From NCBI GenBank assembly GCA_041690355.1, contig JAWLHK010000006.1, positions 124,001-188,000 on the forward strand: 64,000 nucleotides of DNA. Reading direction: 5' to 3'. Positions 49,939 through 58,936 of the stretch are shown here, in pieces. The notes beneath the pieces were generated by a model that worked only from the letters and a program-made list of their open reading frames with translations, was not told the DNA's origin and made no database searches. Source of the DNA: JAWLHK01 sp041690355 [NCBI: bacterium]. Its GTDB lineage: Bacteria; J088; JAWLBW01. The translations under genes were made by a program, and so were the position numbers. Positions within the stretch are counted from its first letter, which is position 1. The number at the start of each line of letters is the position of its first letter.

Positions 49939-51398
49939 CAATAGGCCCCTTTCCCCGTAATGACCACGCTGACAGTCTTGAAGAGAATCGTCAGATCCAG
50001 CGAGAGCGATTTGTTCTTGATGTAATAGAAGTCGTACTCCAGGTTCTCGTGCAGCGGCAGATCCTTGCGGCCGAGAATCTGCCAGAGGCCCGTCACGCCG
50101 GGCAGGGCGTCGAGGCGCTTGAGCTGCCAGTCTTCGTACGTCTCCACGATGAACGGCATTTCGGGGCGCGGGCCGACCAGGCTCATGTCGCCCTTGAGCA
50201 CGTTGAAGAGGTTCGGCAGCTCGTCGAGACTCGTCTTGCGCAGGAAGCGGCCCACCTTCGTGATGCGCGGATCTTCGTCGCTCTTCGGCGCCACCGCGTA
50301 CTTCGGCGCATCCACGTACATCGTGCGGTACTTGTACATGACGAAATTCGTGCGGAACCGTCCCACGCGCTCCTGCGTGAAGACGACCGGCCCCTTCGAG
50401 TCGAGCCTGATGGCGAGGGCGATGAAACCGTGCAGGAGCAGCAGAAAGGGGAGGGCGAGACCGCACAGGACCAGATCCATGATGCGCTTGCCCCACTCAT
50501 AGTGCGCTTCGGCGCGGCCGCTCTTCAGATCGAAGATGGGAAAGTCTTCGATGAGGTCAATCTTCGTTTCGTGGGCGAGCACGCCGAAGAGGTCGCTGAT
50601 GACGCGGAAGCGGACGTCGAAATTCTCGACCTCCATGATCATGCGCAGGATGTCGCGATGTTCCATCGAGGGGATGGCGACGATGACTTCCTGAATATCT
50701 TCCCGACCCACGACCTCGGCCAGCTTCGCGCGTGTGCCGAGCACCGGCGCCTTGCCGATGGTCAGGTTGGTCTTGCTCGGATCGTCGTCGAGAAAGCCGA
50801 CGACCTTGTAGCCGACCTCGGGGTGATCCTGGATCTTCTGGAGGGCGCGGGCGCCCACCATGCCGGCGCCGACGATGAGCACGCGGATGTCGGCGATGCC
50901 GCTCGTGCGCAGTTTCGCTTCAAAGCGGCGGTACAGCGAACGGGTGATCGCGAGAAAGAGCAGGCTCAGGCCCCCCTGGGTGAGGATGACCGCGCGCGCA
51001 AAGTCGAACTCCTTGAAGAAGAACGCCATCGACGCGAGAATCAGCAGCCCGATCCACGACGCCTTGATGAGCAGGTTCAACTCCTCGATCCGCGAAATCC
51101 CCCTTCGCTTGGAATAGAGGCCGAACGAGGTATTCGTAATCAGCCACAGGGCGACGATGAGCGGCGTCGCGACCAGATAGGCGTGGAAGGGGTTGATCGG
51201 ATTCTTCAGTGGCTCGCTGAGCAGCCAGCGCACGCCGTAGGCCGACAGCCAGCTCGCGGCGACCGCGAGCGCGTCGAGGGCGACGAGCAGCAGCTTCATG
51301 CGCTGCTGGATCTGGCGTCCGCCGGTGCGCCGCTTCATCGCGCCCGGGGGCGAACCCGCGGGCGATGCCGGGGGCGTCACATCTGTCTGCGTGCTCAT
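49938..51398 (-). CDS. Polyprenyl glycosylphosphotransferase (WbaP/undecaprenyl-phosphate sugar-1-phosphate transferase)
   Basis: 486 residues from ATG 51398, overlapping the GT4 stop (ATGA). Five hydrophobic segments in the N-terminal 180 residues, then a CoA-binding-like Rossmann region (VLIVGAGMVGARAL), then the bacterial sugar transferase domain: KRIMDLVLCGLALPFLLLLH, DSKGPVVFTQERVGR, KYRTMY, LRKTSLDELPNLFNVLKGDM, GPRPEMP and PGVTGLWQILGR. It loads the first sugar phosphate onto undecaprenyl phosphate to start repeat-unit synthesis. Confidence 0.94.
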   Translation of the reverse strand: MSTQTDVTPPASPAGSPPGAMKRRTGGRQIQQRMKLLLVALDALAVAASWLSAYGVRWLLSEPLKNPINPFHAYLVATPLIVALWLITNTSFGLYSKRRGISRIEELNLLIKASWIGLLILASMAFFFKEFDFARAVILTQGGLSLLFLAITRSLYRRFEAKLRTSGIADIRVLIVGAGMVGARALQKIQDHPEVGYKVVGFLDDDPSKTNLTIGKAPVLGTRAKLAEVVGREDIQEVIVAIPSMEHRDILRMIMEVENFDVRFRVISDLFGVLAHETKIDLIEDFPIFDLKSGRAEAHYEWGKRIMDLVLCGLALPFLLLLHGFIALAIRLDSKGPVVFTQERVGRFRTNFVMYKYRTMYVDAPKYAVAPKSDEDPRITKVGRFLRKTSLDELPNLFNVLKGDMSLVGPRPEMPFIVETYEDWQLKRLDALPGVTGLWQILGRKDLPLHENLEYDFYYIKNKSLSLDLTILFKTVSVVITGKGAY

Positions 51399-52684
51399 GC
51401 CGCAACCTCGCTGCCGCACAGTTCACCTACGATGGCGGCAAGCCGGCCGGCGGCGCCGCGGCGCGTGAAGGGGGCAAGTTGTTCTGCCGTCGGGATGAAG
51501 GTCGCATCCTGCCCCGCTTCGAGCGCGTCGACAAGCGTGCCGAGCACCCGCGCGACCGCGTCGGCGTCTTCGGTTGCCCGCAGGGGATTTTCACCCAGGC
51601 GCGCGAAGACGTCGTCGACCCCGGAGAGGGCGGGGGCCATGGTCACGATGGGCCGGCGCGCCGCCAGGTACTCGAAGACCTTGCCGGGTATCGTGCCCGC
51701 GCCCGGTCCCGGCACGAGCAGGAGCGCGTGGCTCGACTGCATCAGGCGCACCGCTTCAGAATGGGGAACGTAGGGGAGCAGGCGCACGTCGTCGGCGAGG
51801 CCGAGCTCGGCGAGCAGCGTCAGGATGCGCGCTTCGACGTCCTTGTGGATGCCGCCATAGAGCTCCACGCGGAACTTCCCCTCGAGCTCGGGCCGCCCCG
51901 CGAGCAGGCGCGCCAGACCGTGGAAGAAGATGTCGGGCTTGCGGTCGGGATAGAACGTCCCCAGGTGGCGGATAACCCACGGCGCCCCTTGCGGCGGCCG
52001 CGCCGGCTCGCCCTGGAAGTCGGCGGTATCGAATCCGTTCAAGAGGACCTCGAACTTGCCTGCTTCCTCCGGATGCCGTTGCGCAAAGTCCCGGCGCATT
52101 CCCTCCGAAACGAAGAGCACCCGGTCGGCATGGCGAACGACCGCGCGTTCCATGCGGGCATTGATCCGCCGGTGGGCTTCGGTCGGATAGTTCGTGAACA
52201 GATCCGAAGCCCAGGGGTCGCGGAAGTCCGCAATCCACGGCAGCCCCGTGCGCTTCTTGAGCGCGAGACCGACCAGCTGGGTCGAATGGTAGGGCGAGGT
52301 GCTGAACAGGGCGTCGGGTCGCTCTTCGGCGATCCACCGGCGCGCCGCGCGGATGGCAAAGGGGGCCCAGGAGATGGCGTGGTCGGGCACGAGCATCCAG
52401 TCGCGCGCCTGCTTGAGGCGGCTGAACCGGGAGGCGCTGGCGCTGCCGCCGCCCGCCGCCGCCTTGCCCAGCCGTTGCAGCGGCAGGTGCCGGGCCTCGC
52501 GCACGGGCACGCCGGCCACCTCGTCGACGAGAGAGCGATCTTCCGCCTCGCGGCCGGCGCGCGTGACGACCCGCGGCGCCACGCCGAAGTCAGGCAGGTA
52601 GCGCGCGAACTTGGCCGCCCGCTGTACGCCGGGACCGCCGTGCGGGGGCCAGAAGGGGCAGAGCATGAGCAGACGCGCACTCAC
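51395..52684 (-). CDS. Glycosyltransferase family 4
   Basis: 429 residues from GTG 52684, overlapping the polymerase stop by 4 bases (GTGA). The N-terminal Rossmann domain starts LLMLCPFWPPHGGPGVQRAA, and the GT4 sugar-nucleotide region reads ALLLVPGPGAGTIPGKVFEY. The acceptor-side segment WIADFRDPWASD is common in WfgD-type enzymes. It adds a sugar to the lipid-linked repeat unit on the cytoplasmic side. An open frame continues far upstream but is a shadow of the polymerase gene. Confidence 0.9.
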   Translation of the reverse strand: MSARLLMLCPFWPPHGGPGVQRAAKFARYLPDFGVAPRVVTRAGREAEDRSLVDEVAGVPVREARHLPLQRLGKAAAGGGSASASRFSRLKQARDWMLVPDHAISWAPFAIRAARRWIAEERPDALFSTSPYHSTQLVGLALKKRTGLPWIADFRDPWASDLFTNYPTEAHRRINARMERAVVRHADRVLFVSEGMRRDFAQRHPEEAGKFEVLLNGFDTADFQGEPARPPQGAPWVIRHLGTFYPDRKPDIFFHGLARLLAGRPELEGKFRVELYGGIHKDVEARILTLLAELGLADDVRLLPYVPHSEAVRLMQSSHALLLVPGPGAGTIPGKVFEYLAARRPIVTMAPALSGVDDVFARLGENPLRATEDADAVARVLGTLVDALEAGQDATFIPTAEQLAPFTRRGAAGRLAAIVGELCGSEVAA

Positions 52685-54900
52685 GGGTTCAGCAGCGACA
52701 CCAGGGACGGATGCTTCGCGATGACGGGATCGGCGGCCAGCCTCACGCGGGCCTGCGGCTGGGTCGCCAGCAGGGCCTGCAGCGCCTCGCGGGCCTCGTC
52801 GACGCGGCCGAGCGCCGCCAGTGTCTTCACGCGGGCCTGATCGTACATGGCCTTGTGCGTCGACTTGGGCGAAAGATTGCCGACCGCCTCGAGCGCGACG
52901 AGCGCCTTCTCGGGCTGATTGGCCTCGATGAGCGCGAAGGCGAGCAGCACCTGGGCATCCTGGGCCTTGGTCGGGTTCGTCGCCGCCGCCGAAAGCACCG
53001 TCACGGCCTGATCGTACTTTTCGTCCGAGATGTAGGCCTGACCGGCGGCGAAGAGGACCTCGGGGCGCTTCGGCGCCTTTTCGACCGCCTTCTGAGCGGT
53101 CTCGACGGCCTTCTTCGTATCGCCGTAGCCGATGTAGGCACTCACGAGCAGCGGCACGTATTCGTGATGGTACGACGGATAGATGCGGTAGGCCGCTTCG
53201 AACTCCTTCGCCGCCTGCTCGAACTTGTGCGCCTGGGCATAGAGCATGCCGAGCTGCTTGCGTCCCATGCCGTAGTTGGGCACCAGCTCGGCGGTCTTCG
53301 AAAGATAGAAGAGCGCTTCGTCGAGATTCCGATCGCGAATCGAGAAAATCGATCGGTCGTAGTAGTAGGCCTCGTTCTGCGGGTAGTAGCGGATGGCCTC
53401 GTCGAGCAGCTGGCGCGCCGTGTCGTACTGCTGGAAGTCCTTCATGACGCGGGCTTCCTTGAAGTAGACTTCGGCGCGCAGCACGCGCCACATCCAGGTC
53501 GTGCTGTAGACCCCGTAGATGCTGACGAGCCCCATGGCCATGGCCGAGGCCGGCGCGACGACGTTGCGGGGCACCGCATAGGTCTGCACGGCCGTTTCTT
53601 CGCCGAGCACGCGGCCGTTCATGATTTCGAGCAGGCCCAGCGTGAACATGATGCTCAGGGCCGAACTGGGCACCTCGAAGGGAAAGGCGAAGATGGCGAT
53701 GATCAGGTAGGCGACCACGCCCCCCGCCAGCCCGGTGACGAGCAGCAGGTCGTCCCAGGCGCGCGCCTTGCGGTACGTGCGTGCCATCAGGCGCAGGATG
53801 TTGAGAAGGAACCAGAGAAACACGATGCCGCCGATGATGCCCAGATCGGCGAGCACCTGAATGTACTCGTTGTGGGCGCGCACGACGCGGGTGTTCTTCT
53901 TCAGCGTCATGTTCTCGAGAAAGGGCGACTGATAGAGCGGGAACACGACTTCGAGGTTCGAGAGGCCGACGCCGCGCACCGGGTTGTCGGCGAAGACCTT
54001 GAGGGCCTGGCGCCAGGTTTCGAGGCGAAACGTGATGGCGTCGTCGAACTTGCCGACGGCGATGATCGAGCTGGCGCGATTGTAGACCCGCTGCCCCACG
54101 GGGCTCAGGGCGATCACGACGAGACCGAGGGCCAGCACCGCGGCGAGCAAGCCCGACTGGGCCCGGCTCAGGCGGAAAGTGCCGCGCCGGTACTGGAGAA
54201 CGAGCAGCAGCCCCACGACCAGGGCCGCGCCGCCGAGGCCGACCATGGCCGCCCGGTTCTCCGAGATGAGAAAGTAGAAGGTCTGGGCGAGGGCCGCGGC
54301 GGCGAAGACCGCCCTGAAGAAGCGCCGTTTCTCGACGATGACCATGGCCGGCATGACGAACATGAAGACGGCCATGTACTCCATGACGAAGTTTGTGAGG
54401 CCGATCGTCGTGCTCGGGTCGGGCGTCCCGTACTGATCGCGCGGCAGCGGCAGAACCTCGAAATACTGCAGGAAGCCGTACGAAGTAACGGCGATGTTCG
54501 TGACGGCGGCGACGACGAGCATGCGCGTCACCATCTCGCGGGTGCCCACCGCCTGATAGAGGAGGAAGAGGAAGGGGACGGCCGCGCCGACGCGGGCAAC
54601 CGTCTCCCAGCCTTTGAAGAAGTTGGTCGAGCCGATGAGGCTCTGCAGGGCCACGACACAGAAGAGGGCCAGCGGCAGAAACGTCAGGCCCCAGCGCACC
54701 GTCAGCTGGTTGGTCATCAGGGCGCGCAGAAAGAGCAGCGCGAGTCCCAGGTAGACGAACAGATCGAAGTACAGAGCCTTGGAAAAGAAGTACTCGGTGG
54801 CAATCGGATTGTTGTAGTAGACGAGCGGGACGACGGCGATCGTCAGGTACAACAGGAATTCGATGGACCGGTCGAGAAAACGGATCAACCCTGCATTCAT
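52681..54900 (-). CDS. O-antigen ligase/polymerase-like membrane protein with C-terminal TPR domain
   Basis: 739 residues. The first about 450 hold about ten to twelve membrane segments and the Wzy_C/WaaL region with GVGLSNLEVVFP and the conserved His in VRAHNEYIQVLADLG. Residues about 490-720 are TPRs (for example ARQLLDEAIRYYPQNEAYYY). This WaaL/Wzy-TPR architecture occurs in capsule and exopolysaccharide polymerases of many lineages. First gene of the operon; no flippase (wzx) or chain-length regulator is in the window. Confidence 0.9.
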   Translation of the reverse strand: MNAGLIRFLDRSIEFLLYLTIAVVPLVYYNNPIATEYFFSKALYFDLFVYLGLALLFLRALMTNQLTVRWGLTFLPLALFCVVALQSLIGSTNFFKGWETVARVGAAVPFLFLLYQAVGTREMVTRMLVVAAVTNIAVTSYGFLQYFEVLPLPRDQYGTPDPSTTIGLTNFVMEYMAVFMFVMPAMVIVEKRRFFRAVFAAAALAQTFYFLISENRAAMVGLGGAALVVGLLLVLQYRRGTFRLSRAQSGLLAAVLALGLVVIALSPVGQRVYNRASSIIAVGKFDDAITFRLETWRQALKVFADNPVRGVGLSNLEVVFPLYQSPFLENMTLKKNTRVVRAHNEYIQVLADLGIIGGIVFLWFLLNILRLMARTYRKARAWDDLLLVTGLAGGVVAYLIIAIFAFPFEVPSSALSIMFTLGLLEIMNGRVLGEETAVQTYAVPRNVVAPASAMAMGLVSIYGVYSTTWMWRVLRAEVYFKEARVMKDFQQYDTARQLLDEAIRYYPQNEAYYYDRSIFSIRDRNLDEALFYLSKTAELVPNYGMGRKQLGMLYAQAHKFEQAAKEFEAAYRIYPSYHHEYVPLLVSAYIGYGDTKKAVETAQKAVEKAPKRPEVLFAAGQAYISDEKYDQAVTVLSAAATNPTKAQDAQVLLAFALIEANQPEKALVALEAVGNLSPKSTHKAMYDQARVKTLAALGRVDEAREALQALLATQPQARVRLAADPVIAKHPSLVSLLNP

Positions 54901-54929
54901 GGTGTGAAAGCCCTCAAGAAAGACAGATC

Positions 54930-54958
54930 ACTTTAGCAAAGGCGCAACCATTAGACAA
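54930..54958 (-). promoter_or_regulatory. Candidate promoter of the polysaccharide operon
   Basis: Read on the minus strand: TTGTCT (54958-54953), 17 bases, TAAAGT (54935-54930), about 30 bases before ATG 54900. Both hexamers match four of six consensus bases. Confidence 0.5.
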
Positions 54959-55067
54959 AGAGGATGCGGGTGGTCGAACGGCGGGGGCCGGGCCGGACGC
55001 CGGGCCGTCGGCTCCTTTGTGGCTGCCGTACTTGCGCCGGCGGCGCCGGGCCGCGACAATAAGGGAC

Positions 55068-55580
55068 ATGCAAATCAGACGCCTACTTCTCGGAATTACT
55101 ACAGTATTTGTGCTCGCCACGGCCGGACCGGCCCAGGCTTTCAACCGGCAGACCCGCCCGTTCGGCGCCGGTTTACTGCTCGGCGACCCGTTCGGAATCA
55201 CGGCCAAGTACTACCTGACGAAGAATACGGCCGTGCAGGGCGCCATCGGCGGGTTCGGCTGGCCGAGCGGGGTGGGGCTGCAGGCCGACTATCTGCTCGA
55301 GTTCCGCAACGTCATCAACACGCGGGGCGAGGCCTTCGAGGTGCCGCTGTTCGTCGGCGCCGGCCTGAAACTGGGCACGGCGCGCACCTGCAACTGGGGC
55401 TGGCGGCGCAGCTGCACCTACGGGCCGATCGCCGGCCTTCGCGTCCCCTTCGGCGCGGCGCTGCAGCTCAAGGATACGCCCCTCGAGTTCCAGCTCGAGC
55501 TCGCGCCGGTCATTTACACGGGTTTCGGGTGGCTCGGCCTCGACGGCGACGCCGGGCTCGCCCTGCGGTACTACTTCTGA
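55068..55580 (+). CDS. Small outer-membrane beta-barrel (DUF3996-like)
   Basis: 170 residues with signal peptide (LLLGITTVFVLATAGPAQA). The mature part has alternating beta strands, beginning GAGLLLGDPFGITAKYYLTK, the G-x-L-G-x-P-x-G-x-x-x-K-Y pattern seen in BAPKO_0422/DUF3996-type barrels, and it ends with an aromatic residue (LALRYYF) as OMPs do. AAGGGA lies before ATG 55068. It converges on the next gene with a 10-base overlap. Confidence 0.7.
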   Translation: MQIRRLLLGITTVFVLATAGPAQAFNRQTRPFGAGLLLGDPFGITAKYYLTKNTAVQGAIGGFGWPSGVGLQADYLLEFRNVINTRGEAFEVPLFVGAGLKLGTARTCNWGWRRSCTYGPIAGLRVPFGAALQLKDTPLEFQLELAPVIYTGFGWLGLDGDAGLALRYYF

Positions 55581-56398
55581 GGGGCCGTCGCTTGTTCTTC
55601 GCCGCCGAACCGGTATGCCAGTCGATAGGCCTGATTCCACAGCGAGCGGGTGCGCCGCACGTTGTCGAGAATCGTCTGGCTGCTGGCGTAGGAGACGTCG
55701 GCCCCCAGGCTCCAGCCGCGCCAGCTCAGCCCGAGGCCGACCAGAAACTGGGTCGAAGCCGGAAAGGTAAGATCGCCGGCCGCTTCCCGCTCGGGAAACG
55801 CGACGGCCAGGGCCTGCAGAAGCCCGGCATGGATGGCCAGGGTCATGGGTCGGCCTCCGGCCGGCGTACGCAGGAGTTCGTTGGTGAGATAGAGTCCGGC
55901 CGTGGGCAGGTGCAGGCTCACGCCGCGCACCCCGTGCGGGCGCGCGTAGACGAGGCGGGCCCAGAGCCCCGGTGTGTCGGCGCTCGGCAACAGAAACGGA
56001 TAGTTCCACGTGAGGCCCGCGACGCCGAGGTTCTTCTCGGGCGCCCGTGCGTAGAGCAGTCCGAGCATGCTCGAGCCGGGCAGCGCCACCCCCCCTTCGA
56101 ACGCAGGCATGTGCAGCTGCGGCCCGCCGCCCGGCCAGACTCCCGGCTGGTAGAGCCATGCGTTTTCGACGGGGCTGAAGGCGCGCACGTTATAGGAGGC
56201 CACAAGCCACGGGCGCCAGGCCGCGGTCGTATCTTCGGGTCCCAGGATGGGCGGCGCCGTGGCGAGCGCCAGTTCGTTGACCAGATCGTGAAACTGGGCC
56301 GCCGTGAGCGTATCGGGTACGGTGATGCTGCCGGCTGATGCAGGCGCCGAAAGCAAGAGAACGAGACAGAGAGCGATGAACGGGCGAAAGAAAGACAT
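55571..56398 (-). CDS. Putative outer-membrane/exported protein
   Basis: 275 residues from ATG 56398, signal peptide FFRPFIALCLVLLLSAPASA. The mature protein is beta-rich (GVAGLTWNYPFLLPS, SWRGWSLGADVSYASSQTI), consistent with a transporter-like or porin-like barrel, no family assigned. Its start codon overlaps that of the divergent lipoprotein gene in a shared CATG. Confidence 0.6.
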   Translation of the reverse strand: MSFFRPFIALCLVLLLSAPASAGSITVPDTLTAAQFHDLVNELALATAPPILGPEDTTAAWRPWLVASYNVRAFSPVENAWLYQPGVWPGGGPQLHMPAFEGGVALPGSSMLGLLYARAPEKNLGVAGLTWNYPFLLPSADTPGLWARLVYARPHGVRGVSLHLPTAGLYLTNELLRTPAGGRPMTLAIHAGLLQALAVAFPEREAAGDLTFPASTQFLVGLGLSWRGWSLGADVSYASSQTILDNVRRTRSLWNQAYRLAYRFGGEEQATAPQK

Positions 56399-57101
56399 GA
56401 ATTCCACAGTGTACAACATGGTGCGACCGGCCAGAAAGTGGCTTCTGGGAGCCGCGCTCTTCTGGACGGCCTGCGCACCGCCGATCCGGCGTGTCGACGA
56501 CGTGAAGCTCGCGGGCATTCCCGCCGATCAGATGGTCGAGGTCGAGCGCGGCCGCAAGAACCTCGCGCTGGCCCAGGCAGAGCTGGCGAAAGCTTCCGAT
56601 GCCGTGCGCGAGGCCGAGTACGTGACCGACATCCGCCGGAGCGTCGTGCACGTGGCCGAGGCCATGGCGTCGCAGCGCAAGGCTGAATTCGAGCTGGCTT
56701 CGTGGAAGGGGCAGACCGGCGCCGTGGTCGCGGCCGGGCAGGCGCAGTCGGGCGCCGAACGCGATCTGGAGCGGGCCCGCCTCGAGCTGGCGCTTGCCGA
56801 TGCGCGCCTGCGGACGGCGCGCGCGAAGGAAGCCGAAGCCCGGGCCCGCGTCGAGCATGCCGATGCAGAGGTGGAGCTCGAGCGCCTGCGCGTCGCATTG
56901 ACCTATGAAGAGGGAACGCCCGAGCAGAAGGCGGCCGATCTGGCGGCCTACAAGGACGTCCTGGCCAGCCGTGAAAAGGCGCTCGCCTCGGCGGTCGCCT
57001 ATCGGGAGTCGCTCGAAACCGACGTCATCGACACCGAGGCCCGCCTGCGGCTGTTCGACATCGATGCCGAAAAACGGTCGGCGCCGGAGAAGCGTCCATG
57101 A
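56397..57101 (+). CDS. Coiled-coil lipoprotein
   Basis: 234 residues from ATG 56397 (ATG 56418 is an alternative without ribosome site). Signal with lipobox WLLGAALFWTAC. The mature part is almost wholly helical with Ala/Glu/Arg-rich coiled coil (about residues 45-215, for example ERGRKNLALAQAELAKASDA). It could bridge outer membrane and periplasm like other long-helix lipoproteins. It overlaps the LppC-like gene by 4 bases (ATGA). Confidence 0.7.
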   Translation: MNSTVYNMVRPARKWLLGAALFWTACAPPIRRVDDVKLAGIPADQMVEVERGRKNLALAQAELAKASDAVREAEYVTDIRRSVVHVAEAMASQRKAEFELASWKGQTGAVVAAGQAQSGAERDLERARLELALADARLRTARAKEAEARARVEHADAEVELERLRVALTYEEGTPEQKAADLAAYKDVLASREKALASAVAYRESLETDVIDTEARLRLFDIDAEKRSAPEKRP

Positions 57102-58933
57102 GCGGCATGGCGCGCAGGCGCGCTCTCCTGCTTCTGGCCGGGCTCGGGGGGCTTGCGCTTTCGGCCTGCGCCACGGGAACCGCGCAGGGGCCGGCGGCTC
57201 CGACGCCCCCGCCTTTGCGGCAGGCCTGCGCCCCGGCCTCCGAGGCCGCCTGGCAGGCGGCAGACGCCGGTTGCCGGGAAGCCATGGCGCTCGAACTGGC
57301 CGAAAAGGCGGCCGGGCAGGCGGCGTGGAGCGAAGCGCAGCGCTGGGCGCAACGCGCGCTCGAGTCGGGACCGGAAAGTGGTCGGCCCGAAACCCTTTTT
57401 CTGCTGGCTGAAGCTTCCTATGCGCTCGGCGTGACCGAGGGGGCCGAGCAGGATCTCGAAGCGGCGCTTGCCTTGGGCCTGGCGCCCGAGCGGGCGGCGC
57501 GCGCCCGGTATTACCTCGCCGAGCAGGCTTTTCTGCGAAAGGATGGTCCTGCCGTCGCGTCGCAGGTGGCCGCGCTCATGCTGCTGCCCGATTCGCGCTG
57601 GCGCGGCGCCGGCGAGGCGCTGCTCGGGGTGGCGGCCCGTGAGGGCTGGCTCGCAGACGAATCGCTCGCCGACCTGCCCGATTCGCTGCGCGCGCTCACC
57701 CGCTACGTCGAGGCCGAGCGGCACTATCAGGCGGGGCGCTACGCCGAGGCCCGGCCCCTCTATCAGGCCGTCGCAGCTGATCCCGAGGCCGTACGGCTCG
57801 GGTTGCGTTCGCTGGCCGACGGGCGGCTGGCTGATCTGGGCGAGACCGCCGAGGCGACCGCCGGCCGGGTAGGGGTCGTGCTCCCGTTCAGCGGCCGGGC
57901 CGGCGCCTTCGGCTGGTATGTGGTGCGCGGCGTGCTCCTGGCGCTCGACCCCTTCGAAGACTCGCGCGTCGATCTGCGCTTCGAAGACACCCGGGGCGAA
58001 CCCTTTCGCGCGAGTCTGGCCGTGCGAGCGCTTTACCGTGAGGGGGCCGTGGCCGTCATCGGGCCGCTCATCGGCAAGAACGCGGTCGCCGCCGTCGAGA
58101 CGGCCAACCACCTGGGCATGCCGACGATCGTCCTGAGCACGGGCGACCTTCCGCGCCTGGCTCCCTGGGCGATCCGTGACGCCGTGACCCCCGCGCAGCA
58201 GGTCAACACGCTGCTCGACGAATCGATGGGGCGCCGCGGCCACCGCCGCTTTGCGATTCTGCATCCCGACGACCCGTTCGGGCGGGGCATGATGAACGCG
58301 TTCTGGGATGCCGTACTTGCGCGCGGCGGCGAAATTACGGGCGTCGAATCGTACGTCCCGGGGAGCACGACGTTCAAGATGCCGATTCGCGCCATGACCG
58401 GCGCCGACTCCTTCACCCCCGAAGAGGTCGAGGCCCGCAAGGAGCTGCGCCAGCCGCTCGCCCATCTGGATTTCGACGCCGTCTTCGTGCCCGACGGCGC
58501 GGCGACCGCGGCCCTGATTCTGCCGCAGCTGCTCTATTTCGACGTCCGCGGGCCGGTTTTCATGGGGCCGCTGACCTGGAACCATCCACAGCTTCTCGAA
58601 CTGGGCCGCAATTATGCGGAAGGGACGCTGTTCGTCGACTGGTACATCCCGGGCGAGGGCGCAACCCCGTTCGCGCAGACGTTTCAGGAACGCTATGCGA
58701 AGACCTTTCGCGAGGCGCGGGCCCCCACGGTGACCGCTCAGGGGTACGAAGCCGGATGGCTGCTGCGCGACGGGCTGGGCCTCACCAACCGGCGCGCTCT
58801 TCGCGACAGTCTGTACGGACGGGAGTGGATCGGTTTCAGCGGCGAGGCCCGCATCGGCGCCGACGGCGAGTTCGAGCGCCCCCTGTTTCCACTCACGGTA
58901 CGCCGAAAGCAGATCGTGCCGCTCAAGGACTGA
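57098..58933 (+). CDS. LppC/LpoA-like lipoprotein with periplasmic-binding fold
   Basis: 611 residues. Lipobox GLGGLALSAC. Residues about 60-245 are TPR-like helices; residues about 255-610 are a type I periplasmic-binding fold (GRVGVVLPFSGRAGAFGWYV, AVIGPLIGKNAVAAVETANH). This is the architecture of LppC/LpoA, the outer-membrane activator of penicillin-binding protein 1A, and of branched-chain amino-acid receptor relatives. A small-molecule sensing role for the kinase encoded next is also conceivable. Confidence 0.82.
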   Translation: MSGMARRRALLLLAGLGGLALSACATGTAQGPAAPTPPPLRQACAPASEAAWQAADAGCREAMALELAEKAAGQAAWSEAQRWAQRALESGPESGRPETLFLLAEASYALGVTEGAEQDLEAALALGLAPERAARARYYLAEQAFLRKDGPAVASQVAALMLLPDSRWRGAGEALLGVAAREGWLADESLADLPDSLRALTRYVEAERHYQAGRYAEARPLYQAVAADPEAVRLGLRSLADGRLADLGETAEATAGRVGVVLPFSGRAGAFGWYVVRGVLLALDPFEDSRVDLRFEDTRGEPFRASLAVRALYREGAVAVIGPLIGKNAVAAVETANHLGMPTIVLSTGDLPRLAPWAIRDAVTPAQQVNTLLDESMGRRGHRRFAILHPDDPFGRGMMNAFWDAVLARGGEITGVESYVPGSTTFKMPIRAMTGADSFTPEEVEARKELRQPLAHLDFDAVFVPDGAATAALILPQLLYFDVRGPVFMGPLTWNHPQLLELGRNYAEGTLFVDWYIPGEGATPFAQTFQERYAKTFREARAPTVTAQGYEAGWLLRDGLGLTNRRALRDSLYGREWIGFSGEARIGADGEFERPLFPLTVRRKQIVPLKD

Positions 58934-58936
58934 GGC

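Noticed and set aside
52711-54936. 741-codon + strand frame opposite the O-antigen polymerase gene
   Set aside because: Composition is His/Asp/Glu-rich antisense of a membrane protein; no start signal or domain.
55019-56338. 439-codon + strand frame through the beta-barrel gene
   Set aside because: A shifted-frame shadow; the 170-residue product in another frame has a signal peptide and a barrel pattern.
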